A DNA stretch of 64,000 nucleotides from Candidatus Avelusimicrobium caledoniensis (GTDB lineage: Bacteria > Elusimicrobiota > Elusimicrobia > Elusimicrobiales > Elusimicrobiaceae): contig ONAM01000010.1 in the NCBI GenBank assembly GCA_900315795.1, forward strand, positions 1-64,000, given 5' to 3'. The notes beneath the pieces were generated by a model, which worked only from the letters and a program-made list of their open reading frames with translations, searched no databases and had not been told where the DNA came from. The translations under genes were made by a program, and so were the position numbers. This document shows positions 34,536 through 43,558 of the stretch, piece by piece. Positions within the stretch are counted from its first letter, which is position 1. Every line of letters starts with the position of its first letter.

Positions 34536-35366
34536 ATGCGAAAAACTCTAGCTACTTCTACCGTTATTAAAGGAATCGGTCTGCACACGGGCCAGCCCGC
34601 CACGATGACCTTTCACCCGGCGGACAACGGCATTACTTTTTTGCGTACCGATATTGCCAACTCCCAACCGATTATCGCCGATGTGTTCCACGTGGGCTCC
34701 ACGCTACGCGGCACGAACTTAAAAAATGAAACGGCGGAAGTCTGCACGGTAGAACATGTACTTTCTGCCTTGCATGCGCTGGGCATTACCGATGTGCGCG
34801 TGGAAATGGACGGCCCCGAGCCGCCCGTAACCGACGGCGCAAGCGACATCTACGCAGACGCTTTCTTAAAAGCGGGCCTCAAAGAATTGGACAAAGAACA
34901 GCCGCTCTTAGACGTCAAACGCAAAATTACCTACACCAGCGGTAACATCTCTTATAGCGCAGAGCCCGCCGATAAACTGACCTTTACCTTTGTGTACGAG
35001 CACAAGCATCCGCTTGTGTCCCACTTAGAATATACCTTGGAATTTACCCCGGAGAATTATTTAGAACAAATTGCCCGGGCGCGCACGTTCGGGTTTGAAG
35101 AAGAACTGGCGTTTTTAAAAGCGCACGGCTTAGCCAAAGGCGGGAATTTAGAAAATGCCGTTATCATCGGTAAAGACCGCTTTTTAAACGAACGCCGCTA
35201 CCCCGATGAAATGGTGCGCCATAAATTATTAGATTTGATTGGTGATATTAGTTTAACCGGCCTAAAACTCCCCCCACTTCGTATCACTTGCCATGGCGGA
35301 GGCCACAAACACAATGTGATTTTTGCTAAAATTCTATTAGCAAATAAGGAGGAAAAATGGGGGTAG
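34536..35366 (+). CDS. lpxC: UDP-3-O-acyl-N-acetylglucosamine deacetylase
   Basis: Zinc-dependent, committed step of lipid A synthesis. Metal and catalytic motifs: His74 in CTVEHVLSAL, H-K-L-L-D-L-I-G-D in VRHKLLDLIGD, and the catalytic His in CHGGGHKHN. 276 aa, slightly short but complete. It overlaps fabZ by 10 bp in a different frame, so unlike Bacteroidetes the two are separate proteins. Confidence 0.95.
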   Translation: MRKTLATSTVIKGIGLHTGQPATMTFHPADNGITFLRTDIANSQPIIADVFHVGSTLRGTNLKNETAEVCTVEHVLSALHALGITDVRVEMDGPEPPVTDGASDIYADAFLKAGLKELDKEQPLLDVKRKITYTSGNISYSAEPADKLTFTFVYEHKHPLVSHLEYTLEFTPENYLEQIARARTFGFEEELAFLKAHGLAKGGNLENAVIIGKDRFLNERRYPDEMVRHKLLDLIGDISLTGLKLPPLRITCHGGGHKHNVIFAKILLANKEEKWG

Positions 35367-35854
35367 TAAAAACTGTTTCACTTAAAAATTTTTTGACGCT
35401 TCCGGTTTGCGAGACATACGATTTGACCGCTATCAAGGCCAACATTCCGCACCGCGAGCCGTTTCTCTTGGTGGACGAGATCCGCGTACTGGAAAAACGC
35501 AAAAAATATATCGGCGTACATCATGTAAAGGCCGATGAGTTTTATTTTAAAGGGCATTTTCCGGGCAGTCCGGTGATGCCGGGGGTATTGGTCATTGAAA
35601 GCATGTCACAAGCATTTGGCGGCGCTGTCATGCCGGATGTAACCATAGCGGGGCACAAGTCGTTGCCGCTGTTTTTAAGCATTGAGCAAGCCAAATTCCG
35701 CGGCATGGTACGTCCCGGCGACGTGTTGGAAATGCCCATACAGATTTTACGCTTAGGCCGTATTTCCAAAATATACGGCGAAGCGTACGTAAACGGAAAA
35801 TTGTGTACGCAAGCTACACTTAACTTTATTGTAGGAGACTCGCCCAATGAGTAA
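35357..35854 (+). CDS. fabZ: 3-hydroxyacyl-[ACP] dehydratase FabZ
   Basis: Dehydrates beta-hydroxyacyl-ACP in fatty acid elongation and competes with LpxA/LpxC for substrate. Hot-dog fold with PHREPFLLVDEI and the active-site His67 in KGHFPGSPVMPGV. 165 aa with about 20 extra residues at the N-terminus. The start lies within the end of lpxC behind AAGGAGG, so translation is coupled. Confidence 0.94.
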   Translation: MGVVKTVSLKNFLTLPVCETYDLTAIKANIPHREPFLLVDEIRVLEKRKKYIGVHHVKADEFYFKGHFPGSPVMPGVLVIESMSQAFGGAVMPDVTIAGHKSLPLFLSIEQAKFRGMVRPGDVLEMPIQILRLGRISKIYGEAYVNGKLCTQATLNFIVGDSPNE

Positions 35855-36647
35855 TATTCATCCCACTTGTGTTGTTGATCCTTCGGCCCAAATAGACCCC
35901 TCTACCACTGTCGGTCCGTATACGGTAATCGGGCCGGACGTTGTGATCGGTAAAAATAACAAAATCGGTCCCTATTGCGTCATTGAAAATACGACGATGG
36001 GCGATAACAACGAGCTGATCGCCAGTTCGTTTATCGGGGTCAAACCGCAGGACTTAAAATATAAGGACGAACCTACCCGCGTTGTTATGGGTAACGGTAA
36101 TCAAATCCGCGAGTGTGTTACCATTCACCGCTCCACCGATTTGAACGCACCGACTTCTATCGGTAATAATTGTCTGCTTATGGCCAACGCGCATATCGCG
36201 CACGATTGCCACTTGGGTAATAACATTATTATCGCCAACTGCACCGCGGTAGCCGGACATATTACCATAGAGGACCGGGCTGTTATTTCCGGTCTCATCG
36301 GTATCCACCAATTTTCGCGCATCGGCACGATGGCGATGCTCTCGGGCGGAACAATGGTACACCAAGATGTTCCCCCTTATTGTATTGCACAAGGTAGCCG
36401 TGCACGCTTAGTGGGAATAAACCTTATCGGCTTGCAACGAAACGGACTTTCCAAAGAAACCATTTTGGCAATCCGCCGCGCGTACAAAGCGTTATTCCGC
36501 AGCGGGAAATTGCTTAGTGAAGCGTTAGCCGAACTGGAAGCGACGCACCCGTGCCCGGAAGTGCAACACATGATTGATTTTTGTAAAAACTCGCCGCGCG
36601 GTGTGATTGCCGCTAAGCGCAGTTTACGCGAACATGACGACGAATAA
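35847..36647 (+). CDS. lpxA: UDP-N-acetylglucosamine O-acyltransferase
   Basis: First step of lipid A synthesis. Hexapeptide-repeat beta-helix (about 1-190) with catalytic His119 in AHIAHDCHLGNN, the IHQFSRIG region and a C-terminal helical domain. 266 aa is standard. It overlaps fabZ by 8 bp and lpxI by 14 bp. Confidence 0.96.
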   Translation: MSNIHPTCVVDPSAQIDPSTTVGPYTVIGPDVVIGKNNKIGPYCVIENTTMGDNNELIASSFIGVKPQDLKYKDEPTRVVMGNGNQIRECVTIHRSTDLNAPTSIGNNCLLMANAHIAHDCHLGNNIIIANCTAVAGHITIEDRAVISGLIGIHQFSRIGTMAMLSGGTMVHQDVPPYCIAQGSRARLVGINLIGLQRNGLSKETILAIRRAYKALFRSGKLLSEALAELEATHPCPEVQHMIDFCKNSPRGVIAAKRSLREHDDE

Positions 36648-37458
36648 AATAGGAATTATTGCCGGCGAAGGCAAAATGCCCGTCTATATTGCCCGCAACG
36701 CCGCCGCCAAAGGGGTGGAGGTGTTTGTGGCAGGCATTAAAGGAAATGCTAACGCCGCCGATTACCCTACCGCACGCGTATTTCAGACGTTGCGGCTGGG
36801 GCAACTGGGCGCGTGTATCCGGTTTTTTAAAAACCACGGCGTAACGCAAGTAATTATGGCCGGACGCGTCAAACATACTTCTATTTTTTCAAACCTAATG
36901 CCGGACTTGCGCACCGCCAAGGCGTTGGCTTCACTAAAAAACAGACAAACTAAAAGCATTTTGGCGGGAGTCATTAACGAATTTAAAAAAGACGGCTTGG
37001 AGTTTATCAGCTCCGCCTCTTTTTTGGAAGATTTCCTACCGCCCGCCGGTGTACTTTCTGCCCGGAAACCCAATGAAGAAGAACAAAAAGTCATTGACTT
37101 TGGGTTTCAAACCGCCAAACAACTGGCCGCAATGGACATCGGACTTACATGCGTGGTCAGCCAAAACGCGGTGATCGCCGTGGAAGGCATGGAAGGCACG
37201 GACCGCTGTATCCGCCGGGCAGGAGAATTGGTGCGCGAAGGATCCGGCAAAAAACAAACGGTGGCTGTTGTAAAAGTAGCCCGCCCCAATCAAGACAACC
37301 GCTACGACTTGCCCGTCATCGGCAAAGGCACCATTGAAAGCGTGGTGGCGGCCGGGTTTAGCGTGCTGGCGTTTGAAGCCGGGAAAACGCTGGTTATGGA
37401 CTTAGAAGAAGTCGTCAAACTAGCCGACAAACATAAAATTTGTTTGTGCGCCGTGTAG
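36634..37458 (+). CDS. lpxI: UDP-2,3-diacylglucosamine pyrophosphatase LpxI
   Basis: Hydrolyses UDP-2,3-diacylglucosamine to lipid X in lipid A synthesis; it is the non-LpxH type (DUF1009). Family features: N-terminal IGIIAGEGKMPVYIA, then IMAGRVKH, and the C-terminal core with VVSQNAVIAVEGMEGTD and the GFSVLAFEAGKTLVMD end. 274 aa. The frame opens at 36607, but ATG at 36634 overlaps the end of lpxA and begins at the family N-terminus. Last gene of the operon, followed by a strong terminator. Confidence 0.93.
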   Translation: MTTNKIGIIAGEGKMPVYIARNAAAKGVEVFVAGIKGNANAADYPTARVFQTLRLGQLGACIRFFKNHGVTQVIMAGRVKHTSIFSNLMPDLRTAKALASLKNRQTKSILAGVINEFKKDGLEFISSASFLEDFLPPAGVLSARKPNEEEQKVIDFGFQTAKQLAAMDIGLTCVVSQNAVIAVEGMEGTDRCIRRAGELVREGSGKKQTVAVVKVARPNQDNRYDLPVIGKGTIESVVAAGFSVLAFEAGKTLVMDLEEVVKLADKHKICLCAV

Positions 37459-37473
37459 TTTTTTCATTTTGCA

Positions 37474-37515
37474 AAAAACCGACAGGCGGAACAACCCTCC
37501 GTCTGTCGGTTTTTT
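37474..37515. terminator. Bidirectional terminator between lpxI and pilin 4
   Basis: 17-bp stem (37474-37490 with 37498-37514) around CCGACAGGCGGA with one G-T pair, A and T runs on the outside. Confidence 0.88.
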
Positions 37516-37525
37516 ATCAAGCTAT

Positions 37526-38185
37526 TTACTGATACTTCCACGTATATGCACCTACGGAACCTGTCCCGGGCGTTGAAGCTCCCGATTCGGTTTTGCACAC
37601 TTTATTTTGAACGGAAGACAAATCCCGATTTCTCGCCACACAGATACGTTTGCCGGGATTAGCAATTGAATGAGTAAAGTAAATCATATACTGCATACCC
37701 AATTTAGTATCCCAACATTGTGCCGTATATTCACTGCTGCTACTTCGTGCCCGCAACGAACAAACCACCCCCGAAGAATAAATACATTTGGGCTCCGTAT
37801 CGCTCAACGTACAGCCGGCCGGCTCAACCGATAAAGTTTCAAAATCTTCCGTATAAGTTCCGTTCGCCAAATAATAAGCTTCTTCGGCGTCCGCTAGACT
37901 TTTAGTTAAATTCTTAAGTGTAGCATATCGCGTTTTGGCTACCGCCATTTGATACTGCGGCACCGCCACCGCCGCCAATATACCAATAATCAACACTACC
38001 ACTAATAGTTCAATGAGCGTAAAACCGCCACGTTGTTTTCTACGTAGGTCAGGCTTTGCCTGACGGGGTTTAACCGATTTTGTAGTCAGCGAAACCTGAT
38101 GCCGAATAAAGCTACATGCCTCTTGCGAGGCATTGTCAGGCATAGCCTGACCTACAACAGCTTTAAAACATCTTTCCTTTTCCAT
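37526..38185 (-). CDS. Type IV pilin-like prepilin with long leader (pilin 4)
   Basis: 219 aa. ATG at 38185 follows AAAAGGAGGAG. The first 54 residues form an unusually long leader containing two repeat-derived segments (VGQAMPD and RQAKPDL), then [16 protein letters not shown], Glu5, and a globular domain with several cysteines (CTLSDTEPKC, VVCSLRA, QCW, ICVA, VCK). EEAYYLANGTYTEDF is shared with the other paralogues. Transcribed from an A/T-tract promoter behind a 120-bp palindrome. Convergent with lpxI and divergent from tpiA. Confidence 0.9.
   Translation of the reverse strand: MEKERCFKAVVGQAMPDNASQEACSFIRHQVSLTTKSVKPRQAKPDLRRKQRGGFTLIELLVVVLIIGILAAVAVPQYQMAVAKTRYATLKNLTKSLADAEEAYYLANGTYTEDFETLSVEPAGCTLSDTEPKCIYSSGVVCSLRARSSSSEYTAQCWDTKLGMQYMIYFTHSIANPGKRICVARNRDLSSVQNKVCKTESGASTPGTGSVGAYTWKYQ
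38044..38155. repeat. Inverted REP-like pair in pilin 4 leader
   Basis: Units at 38044-38064 and 38132-38155 face each other, with outer ends GTAGGTCAGGC and GCCTGACCTAC. A further GCCTC / GAGGC hairpin lies between them. The whole 112 bp is open in the pilin frame. Confidence 0.78.
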
Positions 38186-38212
38186 AAAACTCCTCCTTTT
38201 ATCATTAAATAA

Positions 38213-38240
38213 AATGTAGCAAAAAAAAAAACGATGTCAA
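38213..38240 (-). promoter_or_regulatory. Pilin 4 promoter with T11 spacer
   Basis: Minus strand: TTGACA (38240-38235), 16-nt spacer with 11 T, TACATT (38218-38213). Identical in layout to the pilin 3 promoter. Confidence 0.8.
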
Positions 38241-38406
38241 GCCCCTCTCCGCTTTTCTGACACCAGAAAAGCTCGCAAAAGAGTGCCGCCCCGGGGTGCT
38301 ATAAAAAGCAGACAAATCGGGAAAATTTACAAACTCGCTACCCGCTCAAACATGTAAATTTTCTTTTCCGATTTGGCGCTTTTTATAAACAGCACTAAAG
38401 GGGCGG
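38235..38406. repeat. Pilin upstream module B, copy 1 (large palindrome)
   Basis: 172 bp that is the near-identical reverse complement of 58292-58461. It contains a 121-bp palindrome (38286-38406) with terminal CCGCCCC / GGGGCGG and inner stems through TATAAAAAGC, CAAATCG and AAAATTTACA, then a small CTTTTCTG / CAGAAAAG hairpin next to the -35 box. MITE-like; no coding capacity. Confidence 0.85.
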
Positions 38407-38691
38407 ATAAATAACAAACGGTACTTTCTTTTATTTTTATCGGTCCTTGCCACCCTGCGGGCCGCACGTTGCACGCCGCCAAAGGGGAGTCATCTTCCAC
38501 TTAATTGGAGCCACACTCTGTTTGCAGTGTTGCTTTGTGCGCACATGCTTACGGAAGATAAGAACATATTTGTCTCTCTCTAACGCAAATTTAACTTTTC
38601 TTTTCGCCCCGTTTTATGGTACGATGTATTAGGAGTGTTCCCGCCCAATTGGCGGGAAAGTACTACTTTATATATTAAGAGGAAAATTTTT
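38407..38691. other. Gene-free region upstream of tpiA
   Basis: Holds a copy of the segment shared with 28620-28668 (38485-38535, CACTTAATTGGAGCCACACT) and, in the tpiA leader, a TCCCGCC / GGCGGGA hairpin (38639-38657). No recognisable gene. The tpiA promoter is probably near 38591-38625 (TACGAT as -10), but the -35 box is poor. Confidence 0.5.
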
Positions 38692-39447
38692 ATGACAAAC
38701 AGAACCCCTATTATTGCCGGAAACTGGAAGATGCACAACACGATTGCCGAGGCCGCCGCTTTAGTCAGCGCGCTAGCCAAGGCCGGAAATAAAAATAATG
38801 CGGAAATTATTGTTGCTCCGTCTTACACCGCTTTACACATTGTTACCCGCTTAACCAAAGATACCGAAATTCAAGTGGCCTGCCAAGACATCCATTGGGA
38901 AGACAAAGGCGCGTTCACTTCCGCCATTTCCCCGATTCAAGCCAAAGACGCCGGAGCCACCCTTACTTTAATCGGCCACAGCGAACGCCGCAGCGTGTTC
39001 GGCGACACCGATGAAATTTTGAATAAAAAAGTAGCCGCCGCCTTGCGCCACGGGTTAAAAGTTATTTTCTGCGTCGGCGAAACCTTGCAAGAACGCGAGG
39101 CCAACAAAACCATGCAAGTTATTGAAGGCCAACTTAAAAACGGCCTAGCCAATTTTACCGAAGAACAATTAAACGGCATTATTATTGCGTACGAGCCCGT
39201 GTGGGCCATTGGCACCGGCAAAACCGCCACGCCCGACCAAGCCCAAGAAGTACACGCCGCCATCCGTGCCTATTTAGCCAAAGCATACAGCGATAAATTC
39301 GCCCAAGCTACCCGCATTTTGTACGGCGGTAGCGTAAAAGATTCCAACGTGGACGAAATTATGGCTAAACCCGATGTGGACGGGGCACTAGTCGGCGGCC
39401 AATCGCTCATCGCGGAAAAATTTGCACGCATCATCAATTTTAATTAG
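38692..39447 (+). CDS. tpiA: Triosephosphate isomerase
   Basis: Glycolysis: interconverts dihydroxyacetone phosphate and glyceraldehyde 3-phosphate. Diagnostic motifs: IAGNWKMH with the active-site Lys, IGHSERR with the catalytic His, AYEPVWAIGTGK with the catalytic Glu, and YGGSVK for phosphate binding. 251 aa. ATG at 38692 follows AGAGGA; the frame from 38635 begins in the hairpin leader. Start of a 16-kb co-directional gene run. DeoC downstream yields glyceraldehyde 3-phosphate, which links the two. Confidence 0.96.
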   Translation: MTNRTPIIAGNWKMHNTIAEAAALVSALAKAGNKNNAEIIVAPSYTALHIVTRLTKDTEIQVACQDIHWEDKGAFTSAISPIQAKDAGATLTLIGHSERRSVFGDTDEILNKKVAAALRHGLKVIFCVGETLQEREANKTMQVIEGQLKNGLANFTEEQLNGIIIAYEPVWAIGTGKTATPDQAQEVHAAIRAYLAKAYSDKFAQATRILYGGSVKDSNVDEIMAKPDVDGALVGGQSLIAEKFARIINFN

Positions 39448-39456
39448 TAGGTATAT

Positions 39457-40101
39457 ATGAACCCGGCTAAACTGATTGACCACACGCTTTTAAAATCGGC
39501 CGCTACGCGGCAGGATATTTTGCGTCTGTGCGCGGAAGCCAAACAGTACGGCTTTTGCAGTGTGTGCGTCAATCCGTTTTGGGTTTCTTATGCCAAAGAA
39601 CAGTTGCAAGGAACGGGCGTTAAGGTATGCACGGTAGTTGGTTTCCCGTTAGGGGCTAATACGTCTGCCGTTAAAGCTTACGAAACGCAACAAGCCGTCA
39701 AAGACGGCGCAGACGAAATTGACATGGTACTTAACATCGGTGCATTGCGCGCCCAAGAATATGATACCGTGCTTGCCGATATGCAAGCCGTGCGCCAAGC
39801 ATGTCCCGGAAAAGTGCTTAAGGTCATTTTGGAAACATCGCAACTGACCGATGAGGAAAAAGTAAAAGCGTGTGAACTGGCCGGACAAGCTCACGCAGAT
39901 TTTGTCAAAACCTCCACCGGATTTGTAGGCACGGGAGCAACCCCGGCCGACGTAGCGTTACTACGCAAATCTATTTTACCGGCTATGCAGGTGAAAGCTT
40001 CGGGCGGTATCCGCACCCGTGCAGATTACGACGCTCTGGTAGCCGCCGGGGCTACCCGCATCGGGGCCAGTAGCGGCAAAAGCATTGTAGAGGAAAAATG
40101 A
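39457..40101 (+). CDS. deoC: Deoxyribose-phosphate aldolase
   Basis: Splits deoxyribose 5-phosphate into glyceraldehyde 3-phosphate and acetaldehyde. Class I aldolase: Schiff-base Lys in [10 protein letters not shown], second active-site Lys180 in VKASGGIR, and [10 protein letters not shown]. 214 aa. Works with DeoB (26730) and feeds TpiA (38692). Overlaps the next gene by 4 bp. Confidence 0.95.
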   Translation: MNPAKLIDHTLLKSAATRQDILRLCAEAKQYGFCSVCVNPFWVSYAKEQLQGTGVKVCTVVGFPLGANTSAVKAYETQQAVKDGADEIDMVLNIGALRAQEYDTVLADMQAVRQACPGKVLKVILETSQLTDEEKVKACELAGQAHADFVKTSTGFVGTGATPADVALLRKSILPAMQVKASGGIRTRADYDALVAAGATRIGASSGKSIVEEK

Positions 40102-43100
40102 TTACGAATTGGGATATTATTTCACATTCTACATCGGCGGCGGACAGCCGTTCGTTTACGCTCGTGATTGACGGCACCGAAAACGATGCCCGTTTAATTG
40201 CCAAAAAATTAGCCGGCTACGTGCAAGACCCTGCACCGGCCCAACCGCCGTTTACGTTTGCCTTTGCCTTGCCTTCCGATTTGGATGAAGACACATTAGA
40301 TAAAATTCGCACCGCCGTGCGGGAAGGTACCGCACAGGCCAACAAAGTAAATGAATTCGTCCCTGGGGGGGTGCTGGGCAATCCGCTTTTTAACGGCTCT
40401 TCGGATTCTTCCGCCAATACACCGGCGGCACAAGATGTACCGGCTACGCCGTCGGAAAAACAAGCCGAAGGTCCCAGCGTAGACCTCAACCCGGAAGACA
40501 GTTTCCTGCGCGAAGATAACACGCCGGCAGCTTCGCTGGAGGAAGTTTTCCAAGACCCCGACGACGCCACACCGGAAAAAACACCTTCGCCGGGTATTAC
40601 GGTAAGCGATAAGGATATGCTTATCAAAGACATGGAAGACACCCTGCTGGGCAAAATGCCGCTAGAGGATATTTTCTCGGCAGAAACAAAATACGACATG
40701 TTTTTGGACGTAGAAAATCAAGCCCTTACCAAAAATGCACAAACCCAACGGGGACAAAAAATAGACGCCTTAGCCAAAGAAGTGGCTAAAGCCGACGACG
40801 CTTTTAATATTTTTGACCAAAAATTAAAGGAGCAAACCAACGTCATGGACTTGGACGATTTAAACACAATTACGGACAATTTGCCCGGGAAAGATAAGCT
40901 AAACCAACCCGCCGCAACTGATTTACCCGATAACTTATCGGTCCACTCGGTAAATCCCACCGAAGAAGATACAACTACCGCAGAAGAACCCGCCCCTTCC
41001 TCCCATACAATTCCGGAAGAAATGGTGTTGGGCAATACGGTACCGCCCTACGGAAACACGTCGGGAAAAACAACCAGCGGTCAGGACGGACTGCCTGACA
41101 TTGCGGTACGCGGTGAAAATTTGGACGTACTAGAAAAAACCTTCAATTTGGAAACAACCCTAAGCACGGAACTGATCCGCAACCAATACGAAAAATCATT
41201 CCGGGATAATACCCTGTCTTCTTCTTTGCAAGAATTACGGGACGCAGAGGAAAAGAAGAGAAACCAACAACACACGCAACCCACCGAGGAAAAAAGTGCT
41301 GCTACGCAGAAAATTGTAGAACATTCACACGCCCGGACCGTGCGAGAACAAATCCCCGAGCAGTTGCGTCAAAACGTTCCGTCCTCTGACACGCACGGCG
41401 CGGAAGAATTAGCGGAAAATACGCAAAATATCCCGTTGCAACAATCGGCGCAAACGGCGCCCGGACCGCAAATAGCGGCCCCTGCTCCGCAACCGCCTGC
41501 CGGACCGGAAGAAGGGAAAACGACGTTGCGTTTACGCTTAAAACCACAACCGGCCGCACCTATGCCGCCTGCACCGCAAGCCCCGGTTCCGCCTGCACCG
41601 CAAAAACCGCATTTGACACTTAAACCCAAACCGGCCCCTGTCGCCCCGGCCGCCCCGATGCCGGAACCTCCGGCTGCGCCGGGCAAAACACGCTTGGTGT
41701 TGCCTACCCCTGTGCCTGCGCCGCAAGCGCCGGTTGCTCCGCCGCCGGCAGAGCCCACGCTGGCACAGCCGCTTGCGTTTGCCCAAGAACCTGCACCGGA
41801 GACACCGACGCCGGCTACTCCTGCATCCGCCCCGAAGCCAGTTCCGTCTGCGGAGAAAACAAAGACCATAGACTACTCTATTGAGTTACCGCTTTCGGAA
41901 TTAAAAAAACACAACTGGCCGCTGGAAGTGCCGCTGTTGCCCACTTACACACTGGAAAACTTTGTGCTTTCCGTCAACCGTTTTGCGCATGCTACGGCTA
42001 TTTCCGTTATTGATAACCCGGGCAAGATGTATAACCCGCTCGTGTTCCACGGAGCGACCGGAACGGGTAAAACACACTTCTTAAATGCCTTGGCGTACGG
42101 ATTTTCTAAAAAGTACGGTCAGGAAAATATCTTTATGACTAACGGCGTACGTTTATCGCGCGGTATCCAACGCTACGTGATGGAAGGCAACATTGAGAAA
42201 TTTGAGAAATTTATGGACAGCGTCAAAGTCCTTCTTATTGACGATATCCACTTGCTCGCCATTAACGAACAAAACCGGGCACACATTTCAAAACTGCTCA
42301 ATAAATTTTTAAAAGAACAAAAACAAATTGTTATTACGTCCAAATATCCGCCGGAAAGCTTGGAAAAATTGGAAAATCTCATCCAATTCCACTTAGATTC
42401 CGGTTGGATATCCGAACTCAAAGCCGCTACCGGGCAGGCGCATTTTAAAATCGTTAAAACGATGCTCTTGGGCAACGGGGTAGACTTAAACGACGCACAA
42501 ATTTCCCAATTCTTTGGTGGCGCACACATGACGCTCAGCACCATTATGCGCAGTATCCGCCGCTTAAAAGTATTGGAAAATTTGGTCTTCCCCAACTTGG
42601 ATGAAAACGAACGCTCCCAAGCCGATATGTTTGAAAAATTATTGGCTACCACCGGCGAAGACCCCAACAGCGAGCTCTTAGCCAAAGACCCGGCGTCCAT
42701 TACCTCTATCAGCACGGTAGGTAACGGCGAATGGGGACGATTAGGTTTCTTCTATCCGGCCAACAGTTCTAATTCCATGAACTGGATGGTTTATGCGCTT
42801 GAACAACGCGCCAAAGAATTGGGCATTAGCGGCGGGTTTGATATTGCGGTCCGATCGTCTTACTCCACGGAAAATATTATTTCGTCTGCCTTTAAAATTG
42901 CCAACTTGTGCGATAACAAAAAATTGCGCGGCGCGGTCATTTTAGGGCCGGCATTGACGGTGTGCGAACCGTCCGTGCGGGAAAACTTTTACGATATCTT
43001 AACACACATGCTGGAAATTATGCTGATCCGTTGCGGTATCATCAACGCCGAATCGTTACGCTTACCCAGCACGTATGTAAAAGTTATCTCCGAATTATTG

Positions 43101-43106
43101 AGGTAA
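40098..43106 (+). CDS. Large DnaA-like AAA+ ATPase with long disordered N-terminal region
   Basis: 1002 aa. A small N-terminal domain (about 1-80), a long acidic then Pro/Ala-rich low-complexity region (about 85-590, most extreme 455-580), then a DnaA-type AAA+ domain (about 605-840): Walker [15 protein letters not shown] from residue 652, Walker [11 protein letters not shown] with DD at 715-716, and SKYPPESL as sensor-1 region. There is no DnaA domain IV DNA-binding signature. A C-terminal domain (about 870-1002) is unlike Dna[22 protein letters not shown] starts it. It is not the replication initiator. The role may be in protein assembly or replication control; unknown. Confidence 0.8.
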   Translation: MITNWDIISHSTSAADSRSFTLVIDGTENDARLIAKKLAGYVQDPAPAQPPFTFAFALPSDLDEDTLDKIRTAVREGTAQANKVNEFVPGGVLGNPLFNGSSDSSANTPAAQDVPATPSEKQAEGPSVDLNPEDSFLREDNTPAASLEEVFQDPDDATPEKTPSPGITVSDKDMLIKDMEDTLLGKMPLEDIFSAETKYDMFLDVENQALTKNAQTQRGQKIDALAKEVAKADDAFNIFDQKLKEQTNVMDLDDLNTITDNLPGKDKLNQPAATDLPDNLSVHSVNPTEEDTTTAEEPAPSSHTIPEEMVLGNTVPPYGNTSGKTTSGQDGLPDIAVRGENLDVLEKTFNLETTLSTELIRNQYEKSFRDNTLSSSLQELRDAEEKKRNQQHTQPTEEKSAATQKIVEHSHARTVREQIPEQLRQNVPSSDTHGAEELAENTQNIPLQQSAQTAPGPQIAAPAPQPPAGPEEGKTTLRLRLKPQPAAPMPPAPQAPVPPAPQKPHLTLKPKPAPVAPAAPMPEPPAAPGKTRLVLPTPVPAPQAPVAPPPAEPTLAQPLAFAQEPAPETPTPATPASAPKPVPSAEKTKTIDYSIELPLSELKKHNWPLEVPLLPTYTLENFVLSVNRFAHATAISVIDNPGKMYNPLVFHGATGTGKTHFLNALAYGFSKKYGQENIFMTNGVRLSRGIQRYVMEGNIEKFEKFMDSVKVLLIDDIHLLAINEQNRAHISKLLNKFLKEQKQIVITSKYPPESLEKLENLIQFHLDSGWISELKAATGQAHFKIVKTMLLGNGVDLNDAQISQFFGGAHMTLSTIMRSIRRLKVLENLVFPNLDENERSQADMFEKLLATTGEDPNSELLAKDPASITSISTVGNGEWGRLGFFYPANSSNSMNWMVYALEQRAKELGISGGFDIAVRSSYSTENIISSAFKIANLCDNKKLRGAVILGPALTVCEPSVRENFYDILTHMLEIMLIRCGIINAESLRLPSTYVKVISELLR

Positions 43107-43108
43107 TT

Positions 43109-43558
43109 ATGAAAAAATGGACCGTTCTGCTGGTATGTCTGTGCGGGCTGTGCGCCTGTACGCATACGTTAAAATCTGCCGTGAAGGAAGGCAAAATTGC
43201 CCCTTCTTTTAACGACACATTATTCACCGAAGATTACCTGTGGGTACGCGGGTTGGGGGCGGCCAATCCGGCCCACAGCACCGACTCCCAACGCCGCATT
43301 ATGAGCCGCGAAGCGGCTATTGCGCACGCGTACCAACGCGCTACGGAAGTTTTGTACGGCACACAACTGGAAAGCCATGTACAGGTGGTAGATGCCTTGA
43401 GCGTAGGCAGTACGATTGATTCGTCCGCCTCCGGTATTATCCAACAAATGGAACTTGTTTCCACCGAGTATTTGGAAGACGGCGGTTGCACCGTTATTAT
43501 GCGGCTGTCGCGTCAAAAACTTAAACAAGCCGGTTTAGACCCGGAGGGTAAAAAATGA
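43109..43558 (+). CDS. LPP20-like lipoprotein
   Basis: 149 aa. Lipoprotein signal with lipobox LCAC. The body (RIMSREAAIAHAYQRATEVLYG, then a beta strand pattern to GGCTVIMRL) resembles the LPP20/FlgP-type fold, in which an alanine-rich helix packs on a small sheet. A frame opens at 42962 inside the previous gene, but ATG at 43109 starts a typical lipoprotein signal and follows GAGG. Overlaps the next lipoprotein by 4 bp. Function unknown; not linked to flagella here. Confidence 0.78.
   Translation: MKKWTVLLVCLCGLCACTHTLKSAVKEGKIAPSFNDTLFTEDYLWVRGLGAANPAHSTDSQRRIMSREAAIAHAYQRATEVLYGTQLESHVQVVDALSVGSTIDSSASGIIQQMELVSTEYLEDGGCTVIMRLSRQKLKQAGLDPEGKK

Noticed and set aside
34536-35854. LpxC-FabZ fusion as in Bacteroidetes
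   Set aside because: The frames differ and overlap by 10 bp; fabZ has its own start and ribosome site.
38639-38657. Hairpin in the tpiA leader as a riboswitch
   Set aside because: Only a single 7-bp stem with a 4-nt loop; no conserved aptamer structure or T run.
41369-41869. Gly/Ala-rich 166-codon frame opposite the DnaA-like gene
   Set aside because: Mirror image of the Pro/Ala-rich low-complexity segment; no independent support.
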